Origin: an uncultured Bacteroidales bacterium
Lineage (GTDB): Bacteria > Bacteroidota > Bacteroidia > Bacteroidales > Marinilabiliaceae
NCBI GenBank assembly: GCA_937892095.1
Contig: CALAVC010000057.1
Location: 5,151 to 69,150 of the forward strand
Reading direction: 5' to 3'
DNA length: 64,000 nt
This document shows positions 15,001-30,000 of the stretch, piece by piece. The notes under the pieces are model-generated. The model was not told the DNA's origin. It did no database searches and saw nothing but the letters and a program-made list of their open reading frames with translations. A program made the translations under genes and the position numbers. Within the stretch, counting starts at the first letter, position 1. Every line of letters begins with the position of its first letter.

Positions 15001-18000
15001 CCAAATCCGCCTACGGGCGTAATGTCGATAGCACCTGTCTCTTCGTTGTTGCAAAGGACATCTGTAATGTCGGCGGTGCAAGTAACAGGCGAAGGTATGG
15101 TAATGGTGCTATGCGCAACCTCGCAAAGTTTGCTATCGCGAATGGTGAGCGTAAACGTGCCACCATCTTGCAGACCTGTAACCTTGAAAGCGTCGGCAGT
15201 GGTCGGGTCGGCATTCCATGTGAAGGTACGAGTGAGGTCGCCACTCCAAGTGTAGGTGTACTCTGGCGAAGCGGAACGTGGTGTGCCACCGAAGACATTG
15301 TTGAGCGAGCCGTCAGCATTCAGCCAAGAATAGGTTTCGGTACCGACAGTAGCATCTTCACCAAATTCTTTGCCGTACTTGTTGAGTACCATAATGGTAC
15401 GATTATCTGGGTCGCAGATATTGTCGACACGCAAACGGAAGTTGAGCACTTCGACGGTATCGACTTTATAAGTGTCGGAGCTGAAGCAACCATCGGGGTC
15501 GGTAACGGTAAGGACATATTCGCCCGGAGCAAGACCAGCAATGTTGAGTTGGTCGCTACTGAATCCTCCTACGCCAGCCCACGAATAGGTAAGCGTAGAT
15601 TCGTCAATGTCGCCGTCGGTAAGGACTACAGGACGGATGGAGCCATCGGCAGAGTCGGAACAAGAGGGCTTAGTAATGGTAGGTGTACCGAAACGAATAT
15701 TCTTAGAGTTGTCGAGGAGGAACTCACTGACGAGGTAGTGAGCAGACTCGGTCTTACCACCAAGACGGAAGTCGGCAGTAGACTCAGTATTATCGTAGTA
15801 GCCAGCATCGGATATAACGACCTTGTAAGAACCAGGTTTGAGGTTACCAATGACGCGTTGGTCGGCAAAGGCTGTGTTCTCAACAAAGTCAGACTGTCCC
15901 TTTTCTTTGACGTACCATTTGTAGGACAATGTCGACGCATTGCCGGTAACGTTTATACTAATGGTACCATCGCCTTCGGCACTGCTACAAGATGGGTTCT
16001 TTATGGTGCTTTCGAGGTTGAGAGCAACGAGCGAGAAACTTTGGCTTACGCGGCAGTGTTGAGGACTATTGAGGTCGGTAATGGTAAGCGTATAATCACC
16101 AGGGAGCAGACCTCGACTATTGCCAAGAGCATCTTTCCAGTTCCAATTGAGTTCGGAATCGAAGTTCGTAAGGTCGACACCAGTCTCTGCCGAGTGCTGA
16201 TAGATAGATGTATAGCTACCTGCTCCTTCGGAGCCTGTGAGGACAAGCTGATAGCTATAGTTGCCATCGGCAGAGGTTATGCCACCTTGGATGTGGAAGT
16301 TGACAGTGCCACGGAAGACGTCGTCTCCATCAATGGTCTGCTCGTCGTAGGTATATGAGTTGAGGACAAGCGAGAGCTGTCCGGGCTCATTGACATTTTG
16401 GCTGACGAAAGTACCATTGGCAGGATAGGTGCATCCATTGGCATCTGTTACGCGGAACTTGTAGAGGTCAGTAGCGGCAGCGAGACCATTGAAGACATAG
16501 TAGCCCGTACGTGTAGTAACGGTTGGGTTGTCTTGTCCGTTGATGAAGTAGACTTCGTAGGGAGCAGTGCCACCAGTTATGTTGATGGTTATGCTACCAG
16601 ATGGGTCTCCGTTGCAAGTCTTGACATCCTGTGCAGTGAGAGTGAAGGTGAGGAGTTCGTCAGGTTCGGTAATGACGTATGGACCTTCGAGTTTGGTGCA
16701 TGCATTAGCTCCAGAGCCGAAGCCTGTTACTTCGACAAAGTAGTAACCAGCTTCGCGGTTGACTATGGAGGCTTGTGTCTGTCCGAGTTCGTTGAGGGCA
16801 TAGGCACCACTGGCGACCTTATTGCCTACCGCATCGAAGGCTACAACGTTACCATCGGCATCGGTATAAGGACGAGCAGCATCGGCAGTGCTGACAAGTT
16901 GCCACCACTTATATGTCGGCAACGAAGCACCAGAGACGCTAACAGTAATGGAGCCATCGTTGCTGCTTTCGGTAGCGACGAGTGGGTCTGCATTGCCCAC
17001 CTCGCCCTTACAAGAGACGTGAGTAATCTCGGCTGAGACAATGAAGTCGGTTGGTACGTCGTAGGTCTGAGTGGTCTGACAACCATTGGCATCGGAAACG
17101 ATGACCGTGTAGGTGCCACCCTTAGTAACGTTGAGAGCGTCGCCATAAGTATCGTCGGCAGAACTGTTGGTTACACGCGATGGACCACTCCAATTGTAGG
17201 TGTAGGCCTTACGATCGGCTGCGCCGACACCACCCTTGAGGTCGTTAACTTGAATGGAGAGAATAAAGCTTGTGCAGTCGTCGACAGTGTGGCTGAGCGA
17301 GTAAGTTATTGGCTCTGGTTCGACTATCTGGAATGCATTGATGAAGTCGTCAGCAACCTTTTGGAGTTGTGCCTTGACATCAACATCTGTTTCTGCATTG
17401 GCTGCGTTTTGGAGCTTAGTGGCGTAAGAGGCACTTGTAATCTGACATCCTTCTTCGTCAGTAACGACAACAGAATACGAACCTGGTTGGAGACCACTGA
17501 CTGCACGCGAACTTGGCAGACCACTAACCGCACCACTCCAAGCATAGGTGAAGTTGTCTGCAGCTGGGCTGTTGTTATTGAGTACAGATATTGTAATGGA
17601 GCCGTTGTCATCGGCATTACATGCGATGTCGGTCTTGACGGCTTCGAGTGAATAGTGCTTGACATAGGCTACGGACAAGTAGTCTTCGGCAGTTGCGATG
17701 ACGTTGCCATTGGCATCTTTTTCTTCAACTACGACACGGTAAGCACCTTCGGGTCGGTTGTTGAGGATGGAGCGGTTGCGAAGAGCTGTGGCTTCTTCGG
17801 TTAGGTCGACAGCTGCGGTGAGACGGTCGGCATCATAGTACCATGTGTAGGAGAGATTGCCACCGAGCGAACCAACTACGTCGGCATGTAGTTCACCGTT
17901 AACAAGAGCTTCGCAACTGGGTTGCTTGACAAGGTTAATCTTGACGGAGAGTTCACTGAGGCTAAACTTGTCGGAGACTTGGCATATTGCAGGCATTGCG

Positions 18001-21000
18001 TAGACGTCAGCAACAGTGATAGTGTAGTCGCCTTGCGCAAGTGAGCCAACATAGATGTCGGAGCCAGAGATGACAACATCGGACGAAGCTGTAGAGAATG
18101 CGTAGGTTGTGTTGTCGGCTACTGTTGTGGCTGTGCGGTCGACAGTAAAGGTCTTGACATAGCCATCGCCAGAGATGGTTACACGATAACGGTTGACATC
18201 GGCAGAGGCTACACCACCAGCAAGGTTGAGCACTACGTGTCCTGCAGGATAGACGTGGTCAGAGGAGCCATCGTTGTAGGCAGACATGCTGGCATCGGCA
18301 ATCGTGAGCGAAAGGCTTTCGGGCTTGGTTATGTAGACTATGCCCTCTGTGTTGCTATCGCCATCGGAATCAAATTCATCGACCATACAACCATTGGCAT
18401 CGGTAACGGTTACTTGATAGAGCGCACCTTGACCTTCGGCAGAGCCGAGGAGACCATCGTACCATTCGTCGCCACTATCCGAAGTGATAGTCTTGGTATT
18501 GTCGGCTCCGTATAGACTGATGGTGTAGGGAGCAGTGCCCTTGCGAGCGACAACGTGTATGCGTCCGTTGCCTTCGTCGGCGCAACCTGTAGCATCGGTC
18601 TTGAAGACTTGTGCTGTAAGTTGTTCGGGTTGCTCTATTTGCATACCACTGAAGAATTTCTCGCAACCTGTTTCGGCACTACGACCTACGAGGAGAGCAT
18701 AAGTACCTTGTGGCATGTCGGAGAGTCGACTGGTTGTGTAGCGAGCACCTTCGAGAGGCTTGTACCAATTGGCCATGTCGGAGCCAACACCCTGACGTGC
18801 ACCAGCGTCGGTGCTTTCGCACTTCTCGTACCATTGGAATGTCGGATTGACAACGCCAGAGACCGTGGCTTGTATTTCGCCATCGCGCTTGCCATTGCAA
18901 GATGCATTGGTGGCAACGTAGGTCATTTCGATGTCTTCGGGTAACGAGTAGGTCTTTTCGACTTGGCAACCATTGGCATCGGTAACGGTAAGAGTGTAGT
19001 CGCCACCCTTAGAAACCTTTATGGAGTAGAAGTTGGCATTGGTTGGGTCCATAAAGTCGTCGTAGTTGACGCTGGTAACATCGGCACCACTCCAAATAAA
19101 GTTGTAGTGGGTTGTAGTATTGTTGCTTGCATCGACTTCGACAACGGGAGTGCCACCAGTGATGGCATCGGTCTTGTCGGAGACATCGACAGGATTGTAG
19201 ACAGTTATTACACGGCTATAATCTTGGCAGTCGCGCTGCGTGGCATCTTCGTAGAGGTTGAACGCTATGCGGTCTTTGCTACCGACGAGATTACCAGCCT
19301 TTGTGGCTTGACAACCATCTTCATCGGTTACAACGATTGTGTAGGCACCCGGACGAAGATTTTTGATGTCTTTGTCGGAACTGGTGAATCCGTTAGGTCC
19401 TGTCCACTTGTATGTAAGAGCTTTGGTTTCATCGGCACCTTGGATGACAAGGCTTATCTCGCCATCGTTGGCAGCGTAGCAACGTTCGTCGACAATAGAA
19501 GGCATAATGGTTATGTCTCTGTTGTAGGTCATCTGGAAAGGTATCTCGATGTAAGAACCGACTTTCTTGTGGGCAGCGTTGTCGACAGTTGTCCAATCGG
19601 AAGAGTTGACAGTGCCATTGGCTCGGAGGTCGTAGATGCGGACGGCATAACGTCCTTCATCGAGACCAGAGACCATAGAAGCATTGCTATTGGTTGTCTG
19701 CTCGAGTTGGTAGAGGAATGTAGTAGCAGGGTCGGATGGGTCGGTGTAGACGTGGAACCACTTGTAGGTGACACCACCATTGAGTCCACTAACTTCAATG
19801 CTTGCCGAGCCATTCTTTTGACTTGCGCAGTCAGGATTGGTTTGCGAGAGCGTAGCAACAAGCTTATTGAGCGAGAAGGTTGTGGAGGCTGAGCAAGAAG
19901 AGCTTGAGGCCGAAGCATCGCGTACGGTTACGGTGTAGGTGTCGGCAGCAAGTAGACCGAGAGCATCGAGTTGTATGCGGACACCATCGGCAATGGCAGT
20001 TTCTCCGTTAGCAGCAACGGGGCTTTGCGTATCGATGTGCCACTTCTTGGCTGTACCAGTATTTTCACCCGCAAGAGTAACCTCGTAGATATAGTAGTTG
20101 ACGTTGCTGACTGTCTGATAGGGGACACCTCCAGTTATGGAGACATCGGCTGTGCCAGCATAGTCGGATTCACTATGGTCATCCATTTCGTAGTCGCCCA
20201 TGGCTATTTGAACCTTAGAGTATATGGGGACTTCGATTTCGTCGTTGGTGCCAGAGTAGCTACAGCCACGAGCGTCTATGACAGATATAGTATGATAGCC
20301 TGTCTTGAGACCTGTGAAGCGTTGGTCGCCTGTTTGGCTACTAACTGTTTCTCGACCATCGAGAGTAATGTCATAAGGTGCTGTGCCACCCTCGACACGT
20401 ACGAGTACTTGACCATTGGCTACAGAAGCATCGCACGAACTTACTGTTACTGCCTCGAGACGTGTAATGTCGATTGCTTCGGGAGCTTCGATTTCGACAA
20501 TTTGATCGGCCGTTGCATAGAGAGTACATGTGTTGCCTGCGGTGTAGCGAGAGTTGTCGCGAACAACAGGGACATAGAACCCAGCAGTAAGGTCGGTGTT
20601 GACAGCATTGACGAAAGTATGAGTAGCTGCTGACGCGTCGTGAGAGTCTGAGGATATGAAGGTTTCGGCATCAGACAACGTGTCGAAACGATAGAGCGAG
20701 TAGGAGAGACCTGAAGCTCCATTAGCGTTGATGGTTATGGAGCCATCGAAGCCATCAGGACACGTTACATCGGTCTTTGTAGTGGTAAAGTCGATGTGGC
20801 TTTGCGTAAATGTGAACTCTTCGGATATGGCTTCACAAGCAGAAGAAGCAGAGTTGCGGTCGACAACACGTAGGTGGTAGGTGCCTTCGGGAATGTTCTC
20901 GAAGACTGGCGAAGCGAGTACTGCACCACCTTGGTCGGTATAGGTATTATCGGCACGACGAACTATGTATTGTGCTTGCGTTTGATTGTCGCCAACGAGG

Positions 21001-24000
21001 TAGACTATGTAGCTACGATTGCCATCGACATCTCTGAGACCACCAGAAACGTTGAAGTTTATGCTACCAGTGTTAGCCTCGAAGCAATGCATATCGAGTG
21101 AAGTGAGGTCGGGCGTAACGGCAAGTTCTTCATCAGAATTAGAGATCTGTATGCTGGCTACACCTTCGTTACCATCGACATCGATAAAGGTGTTGATGGT
21201 TGTACCATTGGCATCGGTCAACGTGAGGTAGTAGATGTCGTTTTCGAGACCACGGAAGTAGTAGATGTCGGAGCCGTCGAGGTCGGTAAGTGTACTATTG
21301 GTGCGACCAGAGAGGACGAGCGTATAGGGTGCAACACCATTGAAAATGGTAACTGCTATTTGTCCATCGGCGCCACCATAGCAAGCATTATCTGTCTTGA
21401 TGGCCTGCATGTAGAGACCTGCGTCGGAGAGACGGATAGAGACTTGTTTGGTTTCACAGTTATCGTCTTCGATAGTGGCGGTGTAGAGACCTGCAGGCAA
21501 TCCGGTGATGTGGAACGAACCATTGTTCTTAATCTTACCACTTTCGATAGTACCGGCTTGACTTGCAAGCACAACGCCACCGTCAGAGGCTGTCCATGCA
21601 ACTTTGTACTTATAGGAGAGTCCTTCGTAGGGGTGTCCGCCAGTAACATTAAGAACAATGTCGCCATCGGATGCACCACGAGTGGAGATAGGAGCTACGC
21701 TATAAGAATATTCGAGCGCAACGGGTTCGTCGAGAGTAACATCGACAGATGTCGTGCAACCAGCAGCATCGTTAATTTCAAAGTGATGGTTGCCAGAGGC
21801 TACGTTGTTGTTGAGGAGTATGTAGTAGCACTCGTCGGTGCGAGAAGTTGGTGTGCCATTAAGATTGATGTTGCGAACAACGTTAATGACTTCGGTGCGA
21901 CGACGCGAACCACCATTGTCGGTATAGTAGAAGTAGCGTATGGTGTTGTCGAGAGCATCGACAGTCTCGTAGGGCGTACCGCCCATGACTTCGAGTAGTA
22001 TGACACCATAGCTGCCATAGCACTTAGCAGACTGAGTAACCGTGTTGGCTTCGTTGCCCGAAGCAATGTTGGATACGAGGTCGTAGCCAGAGTCGGTTAT
22101 TACACTGACGGTTAGTGGAGCGGTAGGACCTGAAACTTGGTCATAGGTCTTAGCAACGCGACAACCATAGACATTATCGGTAACGACAACAGTGTACTGA
22201 CCAGCTGTAAGAGCTGTCTGGTCTTCTGCTCCATCGACAATGCCGTCTCCTGTGCCTGTCCATTCGTAGGTATAGCTACCTGAGCCATTGACAACAGAGA
22301 GGTCGATAGCACCATCGGCTGCACCATAGCAAGAGACTTTGCTGGTGGAAGCTACGACGTCGAACTCACGAGCTGCGGGCACGTTGATATTGTCGATGGT
22401 GAATGTGCATTCATTTTCGACATCGGTAATAACAACTTTATAGTAGTTATCGATGTCTTCTTGATGTTGGAGCTTGACTTGGTGAGCACCATTGCGGTTG
22501 CTTGTACCAATGCCAGTCCATTCGTAGGTGAAGTTGCCAGAGCCATCGACTGGGTTGATAATGATTTCGCCATCGGCAATGCCTGCACAAGTTTGAGCAA
22601 CGACTTCGTAGGTTGCGGTCATCTTCTTGGCAACTGTTACGTTCATAGTAACAGCGCAAGCGTCGGCACGAGACATATAGACTGTGTAAGTGCCAGCAAC
22701 TAGGTTGCGAGCATCGGTCTTACCAAGAGTAGCTTCGTTGGCGAAGTCGGCATGCAGACCTTCGGGACCGCGCCACGAGATGTCGTAGATCGGATCACCA
22801 TTCTCATCGATGTTGCTATACGGAGTGTCGGTGCCAGCAATCTTGATGATGGCACGCGAAGGTGTAGACTCTTTGCAATTGAGACCTTCGAGGAGCTCAA
22901 CTTCAAAGGCATAGGGTGCTGTAATGTTGAAGATGGACTTACCTTCAACACCATCGATGTCGGTAAATGTGGAGGCTTGACAACCATTGGCATCGGTAAC
23001 TGTAAGGAGGTAGCTACCTTCGGGAAGATCACTTATAGAGTTGGTGGACGAGGAAAGGACCTCGCCAGTGCTGGAAGTCCACTGATAGGTGTAAGGTGCT
23101 ACACCACCGCGAACCGTCACGGCAAGCTGTCCATCTTCGTTGCCAGAACACGTTACGTTGGTGTGTAGCGTTTCGTAGACAACGAGTTTGGCAGGTTCAA
23201 CAAGCGTAACACCACTATTCATGACGGACATGCAACTGGTTTCATTGTCTTCGACTACGAGTAGGTATGTGCCACCGAGCAAACCTGTAGCGTCTTCACT
23301 TGTGGAGAATGCGTTAGCCTGACCAAATGACTTTGCTTCGTCAATTGTGATAGTATTGATGGGCTTGGCAAGGTTGTCAACAAGTTCATCGACATCGACC
23401 CACCAATAGTTGTAGTTGCCAGAGCCACCAGTTACAGTTGCATCTATACGACCTGTGCGGACACCATTGCAGAGAACAGCAACTGGCTCGTAGGTAACAA
23501 CGATTGGGTCATGTTCGATAACATCGACAGTCTTGGTGACGGAGCAACCGTGGTCATCGGTTACGGTGTAGGTGTAGGAGCCGGGTTGCGTATTGCCAAG
23601 GCGGAAAGAACTTGTGGGGTCGGTAGTGCCGTTGTGCGTACCTGCAGAGAATGATTCTTTGCTACCATTGGCGGCATAGGTCATTGTGTAGAGGTTGCCA
23701 GCAGCAAGAGTGCCACCAGAAATTGTAAACTCGACTTCACCACCTTCGCCACTACACTTGGTCTTGCCAGCCTGAGCTATGTTGAATATGAGCTGTGTTG
23801 GCTCAACTATATCGATGGCAGAGCTTGAAAGTTGTGCGCCTGTGGCATCGGTAACGCGAATGACATATTGCCCCTTGGCACGATTGAAAGTAAGGAGTGA
23901 ACCACCAGGGAAGTTGTGACGTTCGAGAGCTTCGTTGATGTAGATGTCGTAGGGAGCTGTGCCATTGGTTATGAGGACAGTTAGTTCACCTTCTTCGCCG

Positions 24001-27000
24001 TAGCAATTAGCATCGGTGTGGTCGAAGATGACATCGAGAGCGGATCCATCGGTAACGGGGATGTCGGTAAAGAGACGCTGACAGTCATTGGCGTCTGTGA
24101 TGAGGATTGCGTAGACAGCCTTAGCAAGACCATTGACGATACGATCAGCGACGTTGCTATTGAGAGCCGAAACGGCAGACAGAGCATCGGAGTAGGACAT
24201 GTCGTCGGTCTTGGCAGCAAGAGCTGTTGTAAAGGCATCGTCTTGTTTGTAGAAGCGGACCTGATAGCTTGGCGTGCCACCCGAAACGTTGGTGAGGGTT
24301 ATCTTGCCGTTGCTACCACCAAAGACATTGATGTCCGTTACTTCCCAAGAAGCTTCTATTTGTGTGGGTTCTGATATTTCGACATCAACAGTGGTTTCGC
24401 AACCATTAGCATCGGTAATCATCACGACACGCTTGCCAGCCATGCCGTCGAAACCATTGTTGGACGCGAAGTCGGTAGTGATGTCGGAGACTGTATAGCT
24501 TGCCTTGTCGACGTCGACAAAGAGGTCGGCCGAAGAGTATTCGCGAATGATGTCGTTGCCGTCAGCGTCTTGCCCAGTTACAACATAGCGAGAGAATTCG
24601 TGGTCGGCATCATATTTCTGTCCGACAAAAGCCCAACGGTATGCACCATAACCACCACGGACGTTGATATTGAAGTCGCCTTCGATGCCTTCGTAGCAAC
24701 CATTGTCGGTATGCGCAGTGAGTCGAGCTGACAGTGGAGCTGAAGGACCATCGATAGTTATTTGCTTGCTTACAGTGCAACCCCATTGCTTATCGGTAAC
24801 GGTAACGTTGTAGATACCCTTAGAGAGTGTGTTTTGCACATCGCTTGCAGATGGATTGAGACCAGAGCCTGTGCCACTCCAAGTGTAGCGATAGTCGCCA
24901 GAGCCGTTGACAACTGAGACTGTAATAGAACCATCTTGACGATCGTAACATGTTACAGGATTCTCTTCGTAAACGACAGCAAAGCCGTTGGCAGAGACGA
25001 GTTCGATGGGGTCGGAGACGAGAGTGCATTGTGTCTCGGTGCCATCGACGAAACGTGTCTGAGCATCGTAGGCTGTTATGCGATAGAAGCCTGGCTTGAG
25101 ACCATTGCGTAAGTTAGGACCGCCACTTGTTACGAAGCCATTGGAATTGACGACACTGATGTCGGTAGCCCATGGTCCTTCGGCAGCTTCGGCATATTCC
25201 CACTTATAGTAGTAATTGCCAGAACCACCGCGGAATGTAACAGTTATCTTGCCGTCGTTGACGCCAGCACAAGTTGGATTTGTGCGACTGATGGCAGCTA
25301 CTGAAAGTGGTTGAACAAGATTGATGTCACGAGTGATGGTGCAAGCACCTGCTTTTTCGAGAATCAAGCGGACGGTGCCACTATTGCCCTTGCCAAGACC
25401 TTCACCTGCATCGCCAAAGGTGAAAGCTGTGGTGCCTTCGTAGGTAGCGTCGGCAGACTTCCATGTAGCTTTGTAGCCATTAAGTCCATCGGTGAGAGCG
25501 TTGACAAGTTTACTGTCGTCGCCACCATAGTAGGTGCCAGCGAGCGAAGCATCGGAAGTGATGGCAAGAACAGCATTGTGTCCATCGCAGTCGACATCGC
25601 TCTTGATGGTGATGTAGTAGGAGTCTGGCTCGGTAAGGACAATGGCGTTACCTGTCTCGGCTTGGCAACCGTTGGCATCGGTTACGAGAAGCATGTACTC
25701 ACCTGCTCCGAGAGCTGTCTGAAGGTTTGTGGTCGACGAAAGGACTTCGCCCGAAGTACGACGCCATTGATAAGAGTAGGGAGGCGTGCCACCAGAGACT
25801 TCGGCAACAATGCTACCATCCTCAACACCATTGCAAGAAGGATTCGTAGCATTGACTTGCATTGTGGCATAGTCGACACTGAGAACAGCCTCGGGTTCGA
25901 GGACATGGTAGGGACCAAATTCTGCGGAGCAAACGGCATTACCACCGAGCGTAGATGTTATGGTAAGACGATAGTAACCACCCTTTATTTGTGTGAGGTT
26001 TTGACTTGTAGAGGTTACATTGTTGTTGGCAGAGACATGAGCTGAAGAGAAGTCGGCAGTCCACGTGCCATTATCCCACGTACCATTAGAGTCCTCACTA
26101 TACTCCCACTTGAAGGAGTAGGTGCCAGAACCTCCCACGGGAGTGAGAGTGAGCGAACCGTTCTGATTGCCACGGCAATAGACGTCGTGTATGGTGAGAT
26201 TTTGAATGTCTATTGCATCGTAGCCTTCGATAGTTATTGATTCTTGTGCACGGCAACCATTTGCGTCTATGACGGTCATAATATAGGTGCCGGGATTGAG
26301 ACCATCGCCCTCGGTGAGGCTACCAATGGTGCCTGTTATAAACGAACCATTAGATTCGCGGACAGACGTTGGCGAGACTGTATATTCGACGACCTCGGAG
26401 TAAACGCCACCAGAGATGGTGTAGGTGAAAGCACCATTCTTAGCACCAGCGCAGACTGGATGCCCATTGAGAATGGCAAGGTCGAGAGCGAGTGGTGCTG
26501 TAACATCGGTACGACTAATGACGTTGCCAGAGGCATCGGTGCCAGCGTAATAGGCTACTTGAATGTCGTCTTTGCGTTGTTCGGCACCAACGGCATCGAC
26601 TACGCGAATGTCGTAGACACCAGTAGACAAACCACTTATCTTATATGTGCTGTTGCCATAATATTCTTGCTCGATAACGATGTCGTCGAGATAGATTGTG
26701 TATGGCTTGACACCATTAGAAACAAGGATTGATATGGAACCAGTGCTTTCGCCATAGCACTTGATGTGCTCAACGAGTTGTGGGTCGACATCGAGATTTA
26801 GGGCTCCATTGTCGTCGACGTACATAGGTATGACCTCGCTTTCGCAACCATTGGCATCGATAACCTTGGCAGTATAGAAACCCTTGGAGAGACCTGTTCG
26901 GGTGTAGTTGTTGACGTTGCTATAGTACGATGCGTTAAAGCTTGCATAGGAGTTGAGAGCAAAATCGGTACAGCCATCGGGCTCGGTGCCATCTTGTGCG

Positions 27001-30000
27001 AAGGCACAATATGGAGCGCGACTATCCCATACAAGACGATAGGCAGGCGTGCCTCCTGAAATGTCGGTAATGGATATTTCACCTTCGCTACCACCTTCAG
27101 TCTTGACGTTGGTTATGCTATACTGAACTTCGATACGATCGGGCTGAGCGATTTCAACGGTTACGTTCTTTTCACAATCGTTGGCATCGCGAACAGTGAT
27201 TAGATACTTACCTGCGGGCCACGTGTTGATGAGTTGCGTGCCATCGTAGTAGCTGATGGTTTGGGCGACACCGTTGTTGGACATAAATTTCTGTCCGTTG
27301 GCGAGAGCTTCGTCCCACGTTTGGCTATTGTAACGATAGATGTAGTCAGCAATATCGCCACTGAAATCGACACCGGGCGTACCACCCGTTACGGTGAATG
27401 AAATTGTACCATTGGCATCCCCCTGACACTTGACGTCGGTATGCGATTCGGAGAGTGTAAGTTCGGCAGCAGGACCACCGATGGTGTACTCTTCGGTGAC
27501 AGTGCAGAGGAGGTTACGGTCGGTAACAACTACACGATAAGTGCCAGCAGAGAGATGGCTTTGGACGCGTTGACCACTAACGATGCCATCGCCAGAGCCA
27601 TCCCACTGGTAGCTATAGTTGCCAGAACCGCCACTAACAGCGAGGTCGATAAGACCATTCTGCTCTTCGAAGCACGTTACGTCGGAATAGACTGCTGCTA
27701 CGTTGAAAGCATAATTTTGGTCGATGGTTATCTTGTAGTAAACTTTGTTGTCTTTCTTGACGATGTTGGCATTATCGGTACTGACGTAGAAGCCTTCTTC
27801 GTCGGCATCGGCAGAGAAATTGTCGAGCGACTGCGAAGGATAATAGCAAATTGTGCTGCCACTACCTGTAGCTTCGTAGTACCACTTGTCGTCTGAAGCT
27901 ACAATGGTGATATTGTTGTAGCTATTGTGTTGTTTGTTGTCGCGGATTCTGACGTAGTAGTTGCCAGCGGCAAGACTGCTACGTGAACTTACACTCTGAG
28001 CGATGTCGGCCCACTCGTAGGTGAAGTCGCCAGAGCCACCTGAAACGTTGAGCGACACAGAGCCTGTGTTCTGACCATAGCAAGCTGCGTTGGCGAGTTC
28101 GGAGACTGCAAAGCTAATGGGACGAACAAGTTGTATGGTCTGAGTGGCAGGGCAGTTGCGAGCATCACCATTGACCATAGTAACGTTGACAGTGTATTCT
28201 CCACTGACAAGACCACGTCGTAGGTTGGGCAAACTATTGTTGTCGTATTCAGAGCCGTCGACATCGATGTCGGAATTGTTGACGAGAGCACCACTCCAAC
28301 GAATTTCGAGAGTGCGATCTTGCCACTTACCATCTTTGTAGTAGCGGACATCGAGGAGGTTGTTGTCTTTATCCCACTTATGACTAAACTGCTTGGTGTC
28401 GGCATCGTAGGCGACAGTGGCGTCGAGAGCACGTTGGAGGTCGGAGTCGAGGAACTTAATTGTAAGGATTCCGTTCTGACCATCGCAGTCGACATCGGAG
28501 AGGACTGAAAGTGCGAAGTCGGTAGATACGGGGTCGGAGACGACAACGGCAGCTTCGTTTTCGGCACCTGCAGCATCGACTACGTGTACCTTATAGGAGC
28601 CAGCTGCAACATTGGTGAGACGATCGGAAGTAGCACGAGCGACTTCGACATAGTTACCACTGTCGTCGGCTTTATACCACTGATACTTGTAGGGCAAATT
28701 GCCACCCGATACGGTTGCGGTAAGCGTGGCATCGCTATTGCCAATGCACGAAAGTTCGGTTGCTGAGGCTTCGACCTTGAGACCTGTGTAGCCAAAGAAT
28801 GTTATGGCAGATGTGCTGGCAGCACAAGCACTGGTGGTGTTGTCGGAGTAGACAACGCCATAGTATGACTTAGCTTCGAGACCACTGAAGACTGGTGAGG
28901 TCTGACGATATGTGGTAGAGAGAGCACTAAGGTCGGTCGTGGCAAAATTGAACGCTTCGGATGTGCCATCGGAGAACGTAACCATCTGACCATCTTCGAA
29001 GAGGGCATAGTAGTAGTTTTCGCCAGTGCCACCAGAAGCTACGAGAGTTACACCACCACCATTGGTTGTGTAGTCGATGGCGATTTGATCTGTGTAGGTG
29101 GCTTTGAGAGGATCGAGAATGGTAATGGTTTGTGCTGCGGGGGCGCAAGAAGGATGTTCGGTATAAACTACAGTGAGCGAGAGAGAGCCACCATTAGCAA
29201 GATTGGAGACTGAACCGACTTTATAGAAAGTGTTTCCATCGATAGCCTCGGTTGTTATGTTTGCAGCTGCAAACTTGTCGAAATTATAGCTACTATTCTT
29301 GATTGCAGCGGTGCCACCCCACTGGAAAGAATAGTTGTCTATGTTAGACTTGTAGTGTTCGACGAATTCATCGCCAGAGAAATAGACATCGACAGTACGA
29401 TTGTCGGCATCGCAAGGATTGCTTGTCTGCAAAGTGTAGACAATTTCAGGGTCTTGTGCGATGACGATAGCATTGTCACCTGTAGTCTCGTAAGATGGAT
29501 TGACATCGGAGTAGCAACTTGTGTTGTTGCGGTCGTAGACGCGAACACGATAGACGCCTTCGGTGAAGCCTTCGAAAGTAGTTCCACTTGCATTGGTACG
29601 TATGACAGGTTCTTCGCCAGAGCCGGCCTTACGATACCAGTCGTAGCCGAAGTTGTCGACACCTGTGCTTGCTACGTTGAGAGTAACGGTACCATCGGCA
29701 TTGCCGTAGCAAGTTGCATCGGCAAGATAAGCAAGCGAAGCATCTATCTTCTTACCCTCGGCAAGGACGATGTCTGCAGAATAGAGGATGCCTGCGTCAG
29801 TATTTGAGTTGAGGGCAGAAAGCTGGTCATCGACAACAGTTATTGTATATGTACCAGCATCGAGGATTTGGCTACCAGAAGTAAAGGTTGCTGTGGTGGT
29901 AGTTGTACTGGTGGAACCTACAACACCTGTCAGAACGTTGTTGGTAGAGCCTGTACTGAAGAGGACATTCTGAGTTGTCTTGTCGGTAACTGTGAATTTA